NCBI GenBank assembly: GCA_016709845.1
Contig: JADJMA010000010.1
Location: 62,001 to 126,000, forward strand
From: Flammeovirgaceae bacterium
Lineage (GTDB): Bacteria > Bacteroidota > Bacteroidia > Cytophagales > Cyclobacteriaceae
Direction: 5' to 3'
Length of the DNA: 64,000 nucleotides
The translations under genes were made by a program, and so were the position numbers. Position 1 is the stretch's first letter. Each line of letters opens with the position of its first letter. Positions 48,197 to 59,427 of this stretch are shown here, in pieces. Under the pieces are notes generated by a model that saw only the letters and a program-made list of their open reading frames with translations, ran no database searches and was not told the origin of the DNA.

Positions 48197-50620
48197 ATGA
48201 AAATATCCTATTCTATATGCTTTATTCATTTGGCTTTAATTATGGCCTGCTCTAACCCAGACTACCAATCTACAGGAAGTCTGCATCAGAGGGTTTCAGA
48301 ACTTCCCGCAATAGAAGGTAAATCCCAATATTTGGCTTCTCCGTTTGTTACTGCAGGAGATCGTGTTTATCTAATTGGGTATCAGGATGGATCGTTTCCT
48401 GATTTAGGCTGGCATGTTACAGGCGGAATGGGTGGTATCTGGGGTCATCCGATTAAGTTAATGGATGGCTTCACCGCATCTATCGCAATAGGGAATACTA
48501 TTTTTTGTTTGGATCAAGCAAAAAAATTTATCAATTACCCACTCGCAAACTCTCGTCAGTTTGAATGGGAACAAGAGCGGCTAAGTATAAATCGATTTCA
48601 ATTTATTCCTGATGGGGTAGAAGGAGTAGTGATTGAGTATCAGATAACAAATAATAGTTCCTTGTTAAAAGAGATAAAATTTGCTTTTACCGGTATGGTT
48701 GATCTTCGGCCTACCTGGCTGGGTGAGCGTGCACAAATGATTGATGCTGCCGATGTAATTGAATACAACGAAAGTTCATCGAGCATCCTGGCAAAGGACA
48801 ATGCCAATCCATGGTTTGTTGCATTTCGCTCTTCATTAACCGCAAGCGAATTTTCCAGCCAAACGGAAAATTGTGTAACAAAAAATCGTGTTGGCTTAGG
48901 CAAGGATGCAACGCTTATCTATGAAATTTATCTTCAACCCGGTGAAAGTAAAATCATTGCGGAATATATAGCTGGTTCCTATTCTTCTAAAGAGTCTGTG
49001 CTACAAACCTTTGAATTATTAAAGAAGGAGAGCATGAATAAACTCGATCAAAAAATTGCACGCTATCAACAAATAGATGCGGCTTCGCGGTTAACCATTC
49101 CAGATAAGGAGATTGAACAAATGTATCGCTGGTTGAAGTACAATACCGATTGGCTGGTTCGCGATGTTCCGGAACAAGGTAGAAGTATTTCTGCGGGTTT
49201 GCCTGATTACCCGTGGTGGTTTGGTGCGGATATGACCTATACGATACCGGGCATTTTGGCTACGGGCGATCATGAGCTTGCCAAAAGCTCTATTCAGTTG
49301 CTTTATAAACTTTCGAAAGGTGAGAATGATAATGGACGCATTGTTCATGAAGTCTCAACTAATGGCGTTGTCTTTAATCCAGGTAACGTGAACGAAACTG
49401 CACAGGCAATTACTATGCTGAAACATTATGTTGATTGGACGGGCGACAAAGAATTACTCACACAACTCTATCCCGAAGTTAAAAAGGGAATTACCTAGCT
49501 ACTGAAAGAAAAGGACACTGATAAAAATGGATACCCGAATGGAAATGGGATGATGGAAATTCCAGGATTAGACACCGAGATGATTGATGTTGTTGCCTAT
49601 ACGCAGCAGGCATTGGCCAGCGCAACAGAATTGGCCCGGATAATGGACGATACAAACGCTGCCGCTGAGTATGAAAGGAAGGCGGCTGAACTTAAATCTA
49701 AAATTAATGCTGAGTGGTGGAGTGAAAAAGATAAATCGTTTGGAGACTTCAGAGGAAGTAGGGAAGAGGCTATGCCTATTTTAGAAGCCGCACTTATCCG
49801 AGCGGATACGTTACACAAGCCCTGGGCGGTTAAGGAACTCCTGACAACAAAATCATATCTTAAAAATCATGTTTCAGGTAAGCATGAGCCGTATGTTATT
49901 TATCACAACTGGGTTGTCAATACGCCTATGGAAACGGGTGTAGCGGATTTTAATAAAGGAAAGGCAGCGCTTGTAACGGCAACTAAATATGAAAATCCCT
50001 TTGGCGTTTATGTAACAGGTATTGATCGAACTGAGGAACCGGATAGTACCGTACTTAAATCAAGAAAGAAAACATTTTCTTATCTCGGTGCGGTGATGAC
50101 GTTACCTACCGGTGTGCAAGCAGTGGCGTCAGCAAGATATGGATCATCCGATCAATCGCTCGGATACATAAAAAAACTTCATCAATCCTTCAGCTACGCC
50201 TTGCCCGGCTCTATGTACGAAGTGTCTCCCGATTTTGGTATGATCACGCAAGCCTGGAATATTTACGGAGTGGCCGTTCCCATAATTAATTATTTTTTTG
50301 GAATTCAACCGCGGGCCTATGAGCAAACCATTTCAATTTCACCCCGACTACCCACTAGTTGGGATAACGTTTCGATTGAAAACGTACGGGTGGGTAACAA
50401 TGCTTTAAGTCTGGCGATTCGTAAAACTTCAGAATATAAGGAGTACACAATTCATCAAACCTTACCTGAATGGAATTTATTAGTGGATAGTAAGGGTGCT
50501 TCCAAAGTGATTGTTAATGGCAGTGAGGTTGATCTTAAGTCACTTAAGCAAAACGTCCTCAAGTTGAACGGTACGGAAAACCGGATATTGATTTATGAAA
50601 ATGTCAATCAAATAAAGTGA
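48197..50620 (+). CDS. Glycogen-debranching-like six-hairpin glycoside hydrolase, in-frame stop
   Basis: About 807 residues. Signal MKISYSICFIHLALIMAC with lipobox-like IMAC. An N-terminal beta-sandwich (GYQDGSFPDLGWHVTGGMGG) precedes an (alpha/alpha)6 barrel of the GDE_C type: GLPDYPWWFGADMTYTIPG, GRIVHEVSTNGVVFNPGN, VNTPMETGVAD, SPDFGMITQAWNIYGVAVPI. A TAG at 49496-49498 interrupts the reading with no frame change. The context KKGIT-x-LLKEKD suggests TGG (Trp) mutated or misread as TAG. Likely an exported alpha-glucan or oligosaccharide hydrolase. Substrate is inferred only. Confidence 0.82.
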
Positions 50621-51300
50621 GATTACCAAATTGATCGGTAGACGGGGTTGGTACGATAAGCAAAGGACTTTCTGAAGTTGGTGAATTAATACCGTGCGAT
50701 ACGGTAAATCCTTCCAACTCATTCGCTGGAGATGGTTTTAACAGGTCGAGCAGTATTTCTACTTTTGTCTCTTTATTAAGCCAGAGCTCTTCTTCTTTGC
50801 GAGAAAAAATTACGGGCATCCTTTCGGTAACGGGCGAGACCGCATCATTGGCTAAAACAGTAATGATGGTAAACGTATGGTAAGATTGTCCCTCCGAATC
50901 ATCATATTCTTCCCAGAGTCCAGCAAAAGAGACTATCTTTTTTGATTTTAAAACGAAGCGCCAGGGGATCGATGTCTTTTTCCCTACTTTTTTCCAGGCA
51001 TAAAAACCATCAGCCGGTATGATGCAACGTGATCGCATCAATTTTTTTTTGAATACCGGTTTATCCTGAATTAACTCAGCATGTGTGTTTATTATCCGTT
51101 CGGCCAGCGTTTTATTTTTGCCCATTGGGGTGCAGAACCCCAATAGAAAAAGAGAATCCTTCAGGACTTTCGTGTGTTATTACCGGTAATAGTTGGGTGG
51201 GGGCAGCATTGTAGCGCGGGTTGTATCCCAGAGGCTCCGCTATTTGAAATCGCTCAGTCAATTGTGTTGCGGGCGCATGGATCGAATATCGTTCGATCAT
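50604..51300 (-). CDS. SRAP-family protein (YedK/HMCES-like) lacking catalytic residues, frameshifted
   Basis: About 232 residues. SRAP hallmarks: GYNPRYNAAPTQLLPVI, RIINTHAELI, RCIIPADGFYAWKK, ERMPVIF, VSHGINSPTSESPLLI. Active SRAP proteins need Cys2, Asn and Glu in the core, and His before D-R-x-P. Here residue 2 is Ile (MIERYSI against MCGRY), the Glu of the FYEW motif is Ala (FYAW), and the His is Thr (PVTERMP). Only the Asn (IINT) remains. So DNA-protein crosslink or protease chemistry is unlikely, although ssDNA binding could persist. One indel near 51125. The start overlaps the hydrolase stop by 4 bases, and the 3' end overlaps the convergent glycosidase by 17 bases. Confidence 0.85.
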
Positions 51301-52199
51301 AAAGATTGAATAGACTGTAAGGCTCTAAGTTCGGACCAATATAAACCATTTTTATTGAATTGAGCGAAGCCCACATGCCCACCCCGTTCAGGATATTCAA
51401 ACGAAATGTATGTTGAATTCGACATGCTATTGGGATAGCAATCTTTGCTGAGAAATGGATCGTTTAGGGCATTAACCACCAGCGTTGGCCGTTGAATATT
51501 GGATAGAAAGTGGATGGCGCTACACTGCTCATAATAATCGAATGCATCGTGGTATCCATGTAAGGGTGCCGTATAGATATTGTCGAATTCTATTAATGTC
51601 TTTATTTTTTTTAGTGGCTTGCGATCGATTTCAGGCATAATTTCAGACTTATCAAGAACCTTCTTTTTTAGGCTCTGTAAAAATCGTTGTGAGTAAATCC
51701 AGTTTGAGGACTCAGAAATCTTTTCGCAGCTGCTTCGTAAGTGCAGGGGTACAGAAAAGACAACGCTTTTTTTTACTTTGCTATTCAGCCTATCAGCTTG
51801 TTCTCCCAGATATTTTAGGGTTAGGTTGCCACCCAGGCTAAATCCAACTAAATTAATTTCATCGTAGCCGCGTAGTATCGCGTGTTGTACAATATAGTCG
51901 AGATCATCGGTAGCACCACTATGATAAAATCTAAGTTGACGATTCATTTCACCACTACAACCCCGGTAGTTCCAGGCAAGCGAATCATAACCGTGAGCAT
52001 AGAAAATCTTTGCCATGCCCCGCATGTACGATCGATCGCTGTTACCCTCAAGGCCATGCGATATAATAACTAGTTTTTTAGAGCCCTGGGTAAGCCAATC
52101 TAAATCCAGAAAATCACTATCCGGGGTAGTGATTCGTTCACGCTCATAATTGATTCCCTGTACTTTTCGAAATAAAGAGGGGTAAATGGTTTCCAACAT
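51297..52199 (-). CDS. YheT-like alpha/beta hydrolase
   Basis: 300 residues, intact. Blocks typical of the YheT/ABHD1-3 group: LVIISHGLEGNSDRSYMRGM (oxyanion hole), SLAWNYRGCSGEMNRQLRFYHSGATDDLDYIV, nucleophile elbow NLVGFSLGGNLTLKYLG, the acid Asp in VVNALNDPFLS and the His in GGHVGF. Probably an esterase or lipase-like enzyme at the inner membrane with unknown substrate. The stop (TGA at 51299-51297) overlaps the SRAP ATG by 4 bases, so the two are co-translated. Confidence 0.92.
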   Translation of the reverse strand: MLETIYPSLFRKVQGINYERERITTPDSDFLDLDWLTQGSKKLVIISHGLEGNSDRSYMRGMAKIFYAHGYDSLAWNYRGCSGEMNRQLRFYHSGATDDLDYIVQHAILRGYDEINLVGFSLGGNLTLKYLGEQADRLNSKVKKSVVFSVPLHLRSSCEKISESSNWIYSQRFLQSLKKKVLDKSEIMPEIDRKPLKKIKTLIEFDNIYTAPLHGYHDAFDYYEQCSAIHFLSNIQRPTLVVNALNDPFLSKDCYPNSMSNSTYISFEYPERGGHVGFAQFNKNGLYWSELRALQSIQSL

Positions 52200-52241
52200 G
52201 ATTAGTGAAAAGTATGGTGGGTGGACTATAGCTATACATGA

Positions 52242-52766
52242 TTACCAACCCATCCGTTTTTTCAATTCAGTAATGTGAGCCAGGTGATGATCACCATGCC
52301 ACGCATACATACCGATCAGATTATGAAGGGCTACATGCTTCCGGGTATCAGGATGAATGTATTGCTTTTGTAATTGATCGGCTGTGAGCGTGCGTAGAAG
52401 AACAACCCACTTCGCGTGAAGTGATTTTAATAATGAAATGGAGAGATCCGGAGCAGCAGATGTTTCTCCGGTTTGTGCCCAAGCCTTTTCGTCATACGCT
52501 TTTATTACGGGTGTAGGTTCGGTAAGCATCCACTTTACGCGGATGTAAGCATTCATATGACTATCGGCAACATGATGGATTACCTGACGTACTGTCCAAC
52601 CGCCATCCCGATAGGGCGTATCCAATTGGGTATCCGATAGGTTTTTACTTGCCAATTCCATGCGATTGGGGAGTGACTCGATTCGTTTAATACAACTATC
52701 AAGTTCTTCTGCTGTATGAGATTCCAGAGCAGTAAACTTTCCTATTGGATAACGTACATCTTCCAT
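52242..52766 (-). CDS. YfiT/DinB-family metal-dependent protein (putative bacillithiol-transferase type)
   Basis: 174 residues. The three metal-binding His typical of the four-helix DinB fold are visible: VRQVIHHVADSHMNAYIRVKW and MYAWHGDHHLAHI. The N-terminus RYPIGKFTALESHTAEELDSCI and DTPYRDGGWTVRQ match the YfiT (BstA-like) subgroup. Some relatives transfer bacillithiol to electrophiles, and Bacteroidota also make bacillithiol. Exact substrate unknown. Leftward, 42 bases before the YheT-like gene. Confidence 0.88.
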   Translation of the reverse strand: MEDVRYPIGKFTALESHTAEELDSCIKRIESLPNRMELASKNLSDTQLDTPYRDGGWTVRQVIHHVADSHMNAYIRVKWMLTEPTPVIKAYDEKAWAQTGETSAAPDLSISLLKSLHAKWVVLLRTLTADQLQKQYIHPDTRKHVALHNLIGMYAWHGDHHLAHITELKKRMGW

Positions 52767-52825
52767 AGCTATAAATGTAAGCGGATGACAAGTTTATAAA
52801 ATTAAAAAAAGCTGACAGACAAGAC

Positions 52826-53650
52826 TTACTTATCGAGTTCTTTCACAGCCTCCTGCAACTGATCATCATCGTAGCCTTTATTTAACTTGACAGGATTGGT
52901 TTTCTTTTTCCGCCTTTTCTTAACCCGAATATTCGTAAACTCAATAAGAAGTGAAAAGGCAACAGCAAAGTAAATGTATCCTTTCGGGATTTCCTGATGC
53001 AGACCTTCCAATAAGAGTGTAAAACCAATCAGAATCAAAAAGCCGAGCGCTAGCACTTCCATAGAAGGATGTTCCTTTATAAAGTTACTAATGCCTCCGG
53101 AGAAGAACATCATGACAAAGATGGATACAATTACAGCAATGATCATAATAGCAACCTGCTCTGGGGGTACGATACCCACTGCGGTTAAAATCGAATCGAA
53201 AGAGAAAATAATATCAAGTAGAATAATTTGAACAATGGTTCCAGCGAAGGTAACCACTGCCACTTTAGGGCCATCTCCATTTTCATCGCCATCATCACCT
53301 TCCATTTCATGATTTATTTCAAGCGTACTTTTAGCTATCAGAAATAAACCACCAAAGCCAAGAATTAAATCTTTTCCACTAAAAGCCATGTCGTGCTTAA
53401 TTAAGAAATTCGCGGGCACAGTAAATAGGGGTTCGATAAATCCTATAATCCAGGTAATGCCCAGAAGCAGGGCAATCCGAACAAACATGGCTAGAAACAA
53501 ACCTACGTTACGCGCACGCGGACGTTGATCTTCCGGTAACTTGTTCGATACGATGGAAATGAAAATGATGTTGTCAATACCTAAAACTATTTCCAGAAAG
53601 CAAAGCGTAAGAAGGGCTAGCCAGGTGTCGGCTTTCAGAAACATTTCCAT
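52826..53650 (-). CDS. TerC-family integral membrane protein
   Basis: 274 residues, intact. Seven hydrophobic helices, with conserved acidic intramembrane motifs LEIVLGIDNIIFISI and LLDIIFSFDSILTAVG, and the MEVLALGFLILIGFTLLLEGL block near the C-terminus. A short acidic loop (EGDDGDENGDG) separates the halves. The C-terminal tail is basic then acidic. TerC proteins handle metals, notably Mn2+ export to secreted metalloenzymes in some bacteria. Tellurite resistance is not implied. Confidence 0.92.
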   Translation of the reverse strand: MEMFLKADTWLALLTLCFLEIVLGIDNIIFISIVSNKLPEDQRPRARNVGLFLAMFVRIALLLGITWIIGFIEPLFTVPANFLIKHDMAFSGKDLILGFGGLFLIAKSTLEINHEMEGDDGDENGDGPKVAVVTFAGTIVQIILLDIIFSFDSILTAVGIVPPEQVAIMIIAVIVSIFVMMFFSGGISNFIKEHPSMEVLALGFLILIGFTLLLEGLHQEIPKGYIYFAVAFSLLIEFTNIRVKKRRKKKTNPVKLNKGYDDDQLQEAVKELDK

Positions 53651-53732
53651 GCCTGTTACTAAAGTTCGTTAATGAATTTAATCGTTCAAATTAGAGAAAG
53701 GAACTTACATTTGAAACTTCCTTTAAAAAAAG

Positions 53733-53767
53733 AAAAAGGGACTTTTTGTGCTAAAAAGCCCCTTTTT
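53733..53767 (-). terminator. Terminator of the surface-protein operon
   Basis: AAAAAGGGaCTTTTT and AAAAAGcCCCTTTTT form a long stem around a short loop. Read leftward it follows the giant gene stop (53786) by 18 bases and runs into a T-rich stretch. Confidence 0.82.
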
Positions 53768-53785
53768 ACAAAAAGACCTTACTCT

Positions 53786-56700
53786 TTAGTTCTTATGTAC
53801 AATCATCATCTTCTTTCTAACCACACCCGCTTTACCTGATCCTATTTGCACAATATAAATTCCCTCCGAAAGATTTTTGGTGTCAATTGCTTTATGTTGT
53901 TCTCCCTTTTCAAAGAACAATTCGAGTACGGGGCGGCCTAGTTGATCGATGAGGTTTACAGATAATTGACTTTCTGGTTTATTAGGTAACTCAATCACAA
54001 AACCTTCATTGGCAGGGTTGGGATATAGTTGAATACCCTCCATAAAATCAACAATACTTGTTGTTACACTTGGGTTGGGCAAATTAGCTGGATTCAAATC
54101 AAGACCGGCCTGATAAACTTCTTTTGTTGCTTCATCTTGAACAAAAGCAATTATTGCCAAATCGGTTACATCAATTTGATTATTCTCAATACGCATGCTA
54201 TCGGTTACAATAATGGTTGTATTCTGTGGCATAGGGGATGCTAATAATCTTCCGGCTGCCGAGGAGATCAACTTACGTAAAACAAATTCATTATCGCCTG
54301 TCGTTTTTTCTACTACAGCGATTTGAAGTAGCGGTTTCTTACCTGCCGGAATGTTGACTAACGAAGTAACCGAGATAGAAACTTTTAAATAGTTTGGATC
54401 AGTTGTAGGTAATGTACTTACCGCAAGTGTATACGGAGAATTTTTTAAGGCTTGCTTGTTAAAGCGACCTTGAATCCACGCGGGCTGATCAAAACGCCCA
54501 TCGCTAAAGCCATCTACATAACCGCGAGGAACATATTGATCGGTGAACGGAATTCCATAATACCCGGCACGGGCTGAGGGATCAATAGTATTGATCTGAT
54601 AGTTTGGATCGGCACCGGGGAAACCGATATGATATTGAATCTTGGCGGATTCGGTACCGGGAATAAGTTTAAAGGCTGCGTTATTACTGGTATACCCCGG
54701 ATCACTTTCATTGGTAAAATTCTCAACGAGTGAAATTCGATTGCGACTTGAAATACTAACATTGTTGAATGCGATACCTTCCAACTCACGGTCGCCATTA
54801 GTTTGAAAGGCCATTCGAAATCTAACCTTGGCCCGTTCGCCCAAGCTCAGGTCTCCGATGTTATCCAATGCCCTACGTGCTTGCACAAGTGTGTCGCGAT
54901 TTGTATTGTCCTCCAGATCTCGTGAATCGCCCGACCATCCCACCGGACTGTTACCAATGTTGCCAGCAAAAAATCCGGACGTATTAAACCAGTTAATCCC
55001 CGAGCCAACGTTTCCGGTTGGTTTCCAGGTTAATCCATTGTCATCCGAAAATTCTAGCACAGCCCCGTCAAAATTTTGCTGAGTATTAAGCACCATATCC
55101 ATGGAAATAACAGGCCGTTCAATCGCAGCAATGTTTAAGCACGGACTATTTAAAAAAGATTTCTCGTTGGCCGAATAATTTCCGGCAGGGTTTGTAGCCC
55201 ATCCAGGAGTCGTTAATTTACTTTTTAGCGTAGAGGTTGCTTGCGCGAATTGCCAGCTTGAGTTTCCATTCACATCTTCCACCGTCCAATATCCTTTACC
55301 CCCATCTACACTTGCCATAGAATAAGGGGCTGCGCTTGTATGGGTCAGATATTCTAAAATGGTTACATTTTTTGTAAAAGGATTATTACAACCGGCTGCG
55401 GTAAAAGAAGTTACTGTTACCGGATAGGCACCGGGCCCCGGAAATTCATGAACCGGATCTTTAATTGTTCCGCCTTCCGGAGCTGGGTCAGTCCCAGTAC
55501 CTTTTGCAATCGTTACTCCGTCTCCGAAATCCCACGAGAATTCTACGGCAATATCTGCAGTATTATTGAATACGGAATTATCTCCATCGCAGATCAGGTT
55601 AGCGGTAAAGTTTGGTTTGGGGTTTTGCCCTACAGGGGTAGTTTTACTAAAATCATTTTTACAGCCGACACTGTTAACTACTGTTAGCGTAATTGTTTTA
55701 AGAGTATTTGCAGAGTTGGGGCCATAATTATGGGTTTGAATATTTGTCGTAGTTATGGAATCAACTTGCGTGTTATCATAAGACCAAATATAAAGATCGT
55801 AAGGCACGGCAACATCCAAAGGCCCGGTTAATGTAAAATCCCGGTCTTCACAAATATTAGTATTCGTAAAAATTGCAATTGGGGCAGGTTTTATTTCTAT
55901 ATCAACAGGCGTAGTATTGCCTCTACATCCTTTAAATTGTTGTTGAACTAAAAATGTTTTGTTAATAGGAACAAGCCCGGTTACACCCGTTGCCACAAAG
56001 GTCCAATTAATTGAATCGATAGGAATGGTGGGAGCCAGCGCCTCATACCATATAGGTTTATCAGCCGAGCCACTAGGCTCCCCTTTAATAAAAAATTTGC
56101 CTTCCGCGGTTACCTGACAGTATGCTGTATCTAAAGCAAATGGCATGTTAGGCTTTTTGACCCAATTGAATTTTCGATTTACCGTACTTCCGCAACCATT
56201 GTAATCATTATAAGCCATTGTAACGGTTAAGGGTCTTTGATCAGGACCAACTAATGAGGGGTGAGCGGGATTAAAGTCCCTGTTATTTGTACCTGACAAA
56301 GAGCCAGAAAAAGCCACGGGAGCTATAGTAAAATTAGTTGTAGTATAACCAGGTTCTGAGGAGGAAAGTGTTATTACCGCTCCATCAGCGCAGATATTTT
56401 GGTTTTCGTTAATACCAACAATGTTTGGTGCTGGGTCATTATCAACAACTCTAAAAAATGCCCAGCTTTGCAAGACTTCGTTGCCCAAAGCATCTTTTCC
56501 ATAAACATCAAGATAATAATATCGAAAACCCCAACCATTTCTTACATGATCGAGATTAAGGGTATAGTTGAGTGGTAAAAAGATAGGTAGTCCGGTTTGT
56601 ATATCGAGCACTGGCGCAGCTGCTCGTGAATTCAATGTTAAAGGATAGGATGCTCCAGGCGGCATGTTGTTGGCAGCAGGGGTTCCAACGAATGGTGAGG

Positions 56701-59423
56701 CGAGCGGGTCATCATAGTAAGAAACTCCATTATAATAGGCGTAGAAGCGAAGTCTTGTAAATTGATAACCAGCCCCAATAGCGTTTGCGATATTAACATT
56801 GATGCCTGATTGAGAGGACTCGCTTTTACAGTACAATTGCTGAACCCCATTAACAGACAGTGCTTGTACTACAAAAGTTCTTGAATCAGTTCCTTGACAA
56901 CCATTAACATTTGTATATGTATAGACAATCGGCCAATTTCCAAGGCCGGCATTAGCAGGATTAAAATAATACTTCCCATCACTTTTCTTTATAATTCCCT
57001 GTCCGGTAAATTCGCCCCCTGCTGGTGATCCACTTACAAGATAATCTCTATCCTCAACAACATAATTCTCTTACGGATGTTTCGGCTGGGATCAAAGGTG
57101 GGACACCTGGGTTAGGGATAAAACTTGCAGAAGGAACGGGGTTTACAACAACATCTACAAAATCGGTTACAGTATTGCCCGCATTATCCTCAACCTCCAG
57201 ATTATAACTAATAATATTTGAAGGTGGCGTTACTGTTGGGCTCGAGCTGCTACTAGAATACCCGGCAGGAGTTGAGGTCCAACGAAACTGATAGAAACCT
57301 GTACCACCAGTCACTGCCCCGATGAGTGTGGTGGACGATCCCTGGCAAACAGACACATCTGTAGCGCTTACGTTCACCGACAAGGAAGCCACTGTAAGTG
57401 TAAAAGGTGTATTGGAAAGTGTTTTGTAACACAATTTGCTCTGGAAACATCAATTTTATAAACATAATCGCCAATTTTATTAAGGGCGGGAGTTGTTGTC
57501 AGTGTTCGGGCGCCAGCGTTCCCAGTGGTTGTTTGGGTGGTTGCTGTATACCCAACGGGGCCAGAATTTAAAATAAGCGCATAGCTGTAGCTTGGGCTTT
57601 GTGTATTGCCAATTTGAATATCCACGCTTGTGTTTTGTGCAGGGCTTAGGGTGGCAGGCGTAACGGGGAACGTAACATCAATAGCTGGACGAACGTCAAA
57701 TGAACTTCCAGCACTTAGTAAATCGCTGTCATTATTTCTAACCGTAATAGGGAAGGTTCCAGCTGCTATGGAAGGCATCGTAAAAATAATCTGTGTTGCA
57801 TTGAATGACGTGATATTTAGCGCTGGTACAGCTACGGCATTAATATAAACGGTTGGGGGAGTACCTCCCGTTACCGGATTTCCGGTTCCCGTAAAGCGAG
57901 AACCAATGATTGTAACCGGATCACCAATACACCGTTCGGCTGCCGGAACGAAACTACCAATGGACGGACGATCTTCTGTTCTAAATGTAATGTTGTCTGC
58001 AACCGTAGCATTATTTACCGCATCCTCTACCGGATTCATTTCAACATAATAAAGCTGATCGCGTTTTAGCGTAGCATTCGGATTTAAGGTAATGATTGTA
58101 TTGGCTCCATTGATTGTTGCTGTAAATACCACGGCAGTTCCGCCACTATTGTTTTCTCTTAATTCTACCAGGCCAGTACCAGCCGTGGCTCCTTCAATGT
58201 CAGTTGGTGTGATGGCGGTATCGTCCAATTTGCGAATAGGTTCATTGAACGTAATAATAATATTTCCTACAGCAGAAAAATTAATCGAAGCATCGGTAGG
58301 TGCAAAGGTGAACGAGGGGGGAAGTGTATCATCTGTCGTGAACGTACTATTAGCTGTAACGCTAGGGTTATTGCTAGCATCTTCCACCGGATTCATTTTT
58401 ACATAATAAAGCGTATTCCCGGCCAGGGGTTGAACAGGAGTTAGCGTGATGATTTTATTCGTACCATCAATGGTGGCAGTAAAGAGCACGGGTGTGCCAC
58501 CGCTATTGGTTTCTCTTAGTTCTACCAGGCCACCTTCAATATCTGCCGGAGTAATAGGCGAATTATTCAATTTGCGAACTGGCTCATCAAAAGTTATTAT
58601 AATGTCACTTGTTTCAAGAACATCAATAGTTCCGTCTAGCGGGTTAAAAGATAGCGTGGGTGGCGTTGTATCCGGAGTAGAAAATGTTATGGTAATGGTA
58701 CTACTTTCATTTCCTAAGGCATCTTCTACCGGATGTAATGCGAGGTATAGGTTTTATTGTTGCTTAGAGCTGCATTGGGATCTATAACTATTTGTGTTGT
58801 ACCGTTGAAAGTGGAAGTAAAAAGTACGGGAGTTACGCCATCCATTAACTCAACTACCCCGCCCTCAATCGCAGCATCATCAAGGGGAGAGCCATCGGTC
58901 TGGAAAATATTTTCAGAAAAAGAAATTACTAAATTGGCATTAACAGCAACATTGGTTGCACCATCCGATGGAAGAAAAAGAGGTTGTGGGGGTAGGTAAT
59001 CGATAACCGTGAAAGTAAATGAGGTAGGATTGGGATTAATGTCATTATTATCTGAAACAGCTTCAACATCGTCAATAGCTACGTAGATAACAGCATTTGA
59101 TGGTAAATTGAGATTGGGATCAATTGTTACAATGGTTTTTGTACCATCAATGGTTGCATCAAAAAAATGTCAGCACCTCCTGAGTTGGAAAGCTTAAGTG
59201 TAATTCGATTGTCTATATTGGTACTATTGAGTGCTCCGCCAGTTGTTCTTTGAATAGCTTCACTAAATGTAAGGACGATATTAGCACTCTGATTTACATT
59301 AGTCGTTGAAGCTAACGGAACGGAGGTAAACGTGGGCTGGGCCCATATTACCAAGGTTGTGGCTAAAAGAAGGCAGAATGAGAGAATTGACTTTTTATAA
59401 AGAGTTGGTAAAAGACCTTTCAT
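53786..59423 (-). CDS. Giant multi-domain surface protein with T9SS type A sorting domain, frameshifted
   Basis: About 1,880 residues. Signal peptide SFCLLLATTLVIWAQ. Four SbsA-Ig-like (Big_5) repeats follow, recognisable by PPxxxFxPxDGxxNVxxxxNIxITFxExI at about 59330, 58990, 58665 and 58320. Then an IPT/TIG-like domain (PVTIIGSRFTG), Ig-like repeats with SVCQGSSTTL, and PKD domains (FSWDFGDG; VHEFPGPGAYPVTVTSFTAAGC). A region similar to outer-membrane-protein-associated discoidin-like folds comes next. The C-terminus is ELFPNP-like (QLYPNPANEGFVIELP ... GIYIVQIGSG) and marks T9SS export and surface attachment. Indels near 59160, 58740, 57420 and 57050 break the frame. Probably an adhesin, last gene of a four-gene operon. 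Confidence 0.88.
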
Positions 59424-59427
59424 AGAA

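Noticed and set aside
52826..53650. TerC as tellurite resistance
   Set aside because: No other ter genes are nearby; TerC family members mostly act in metal homeostasis.
57630..58999. Several plus-strand ORFs rich in Val/Ser/Thr opposite the giant surface gene
   Set aside because: Antisense of repetitive Big_5 units; similar peptides recur because the sense repeats recur.
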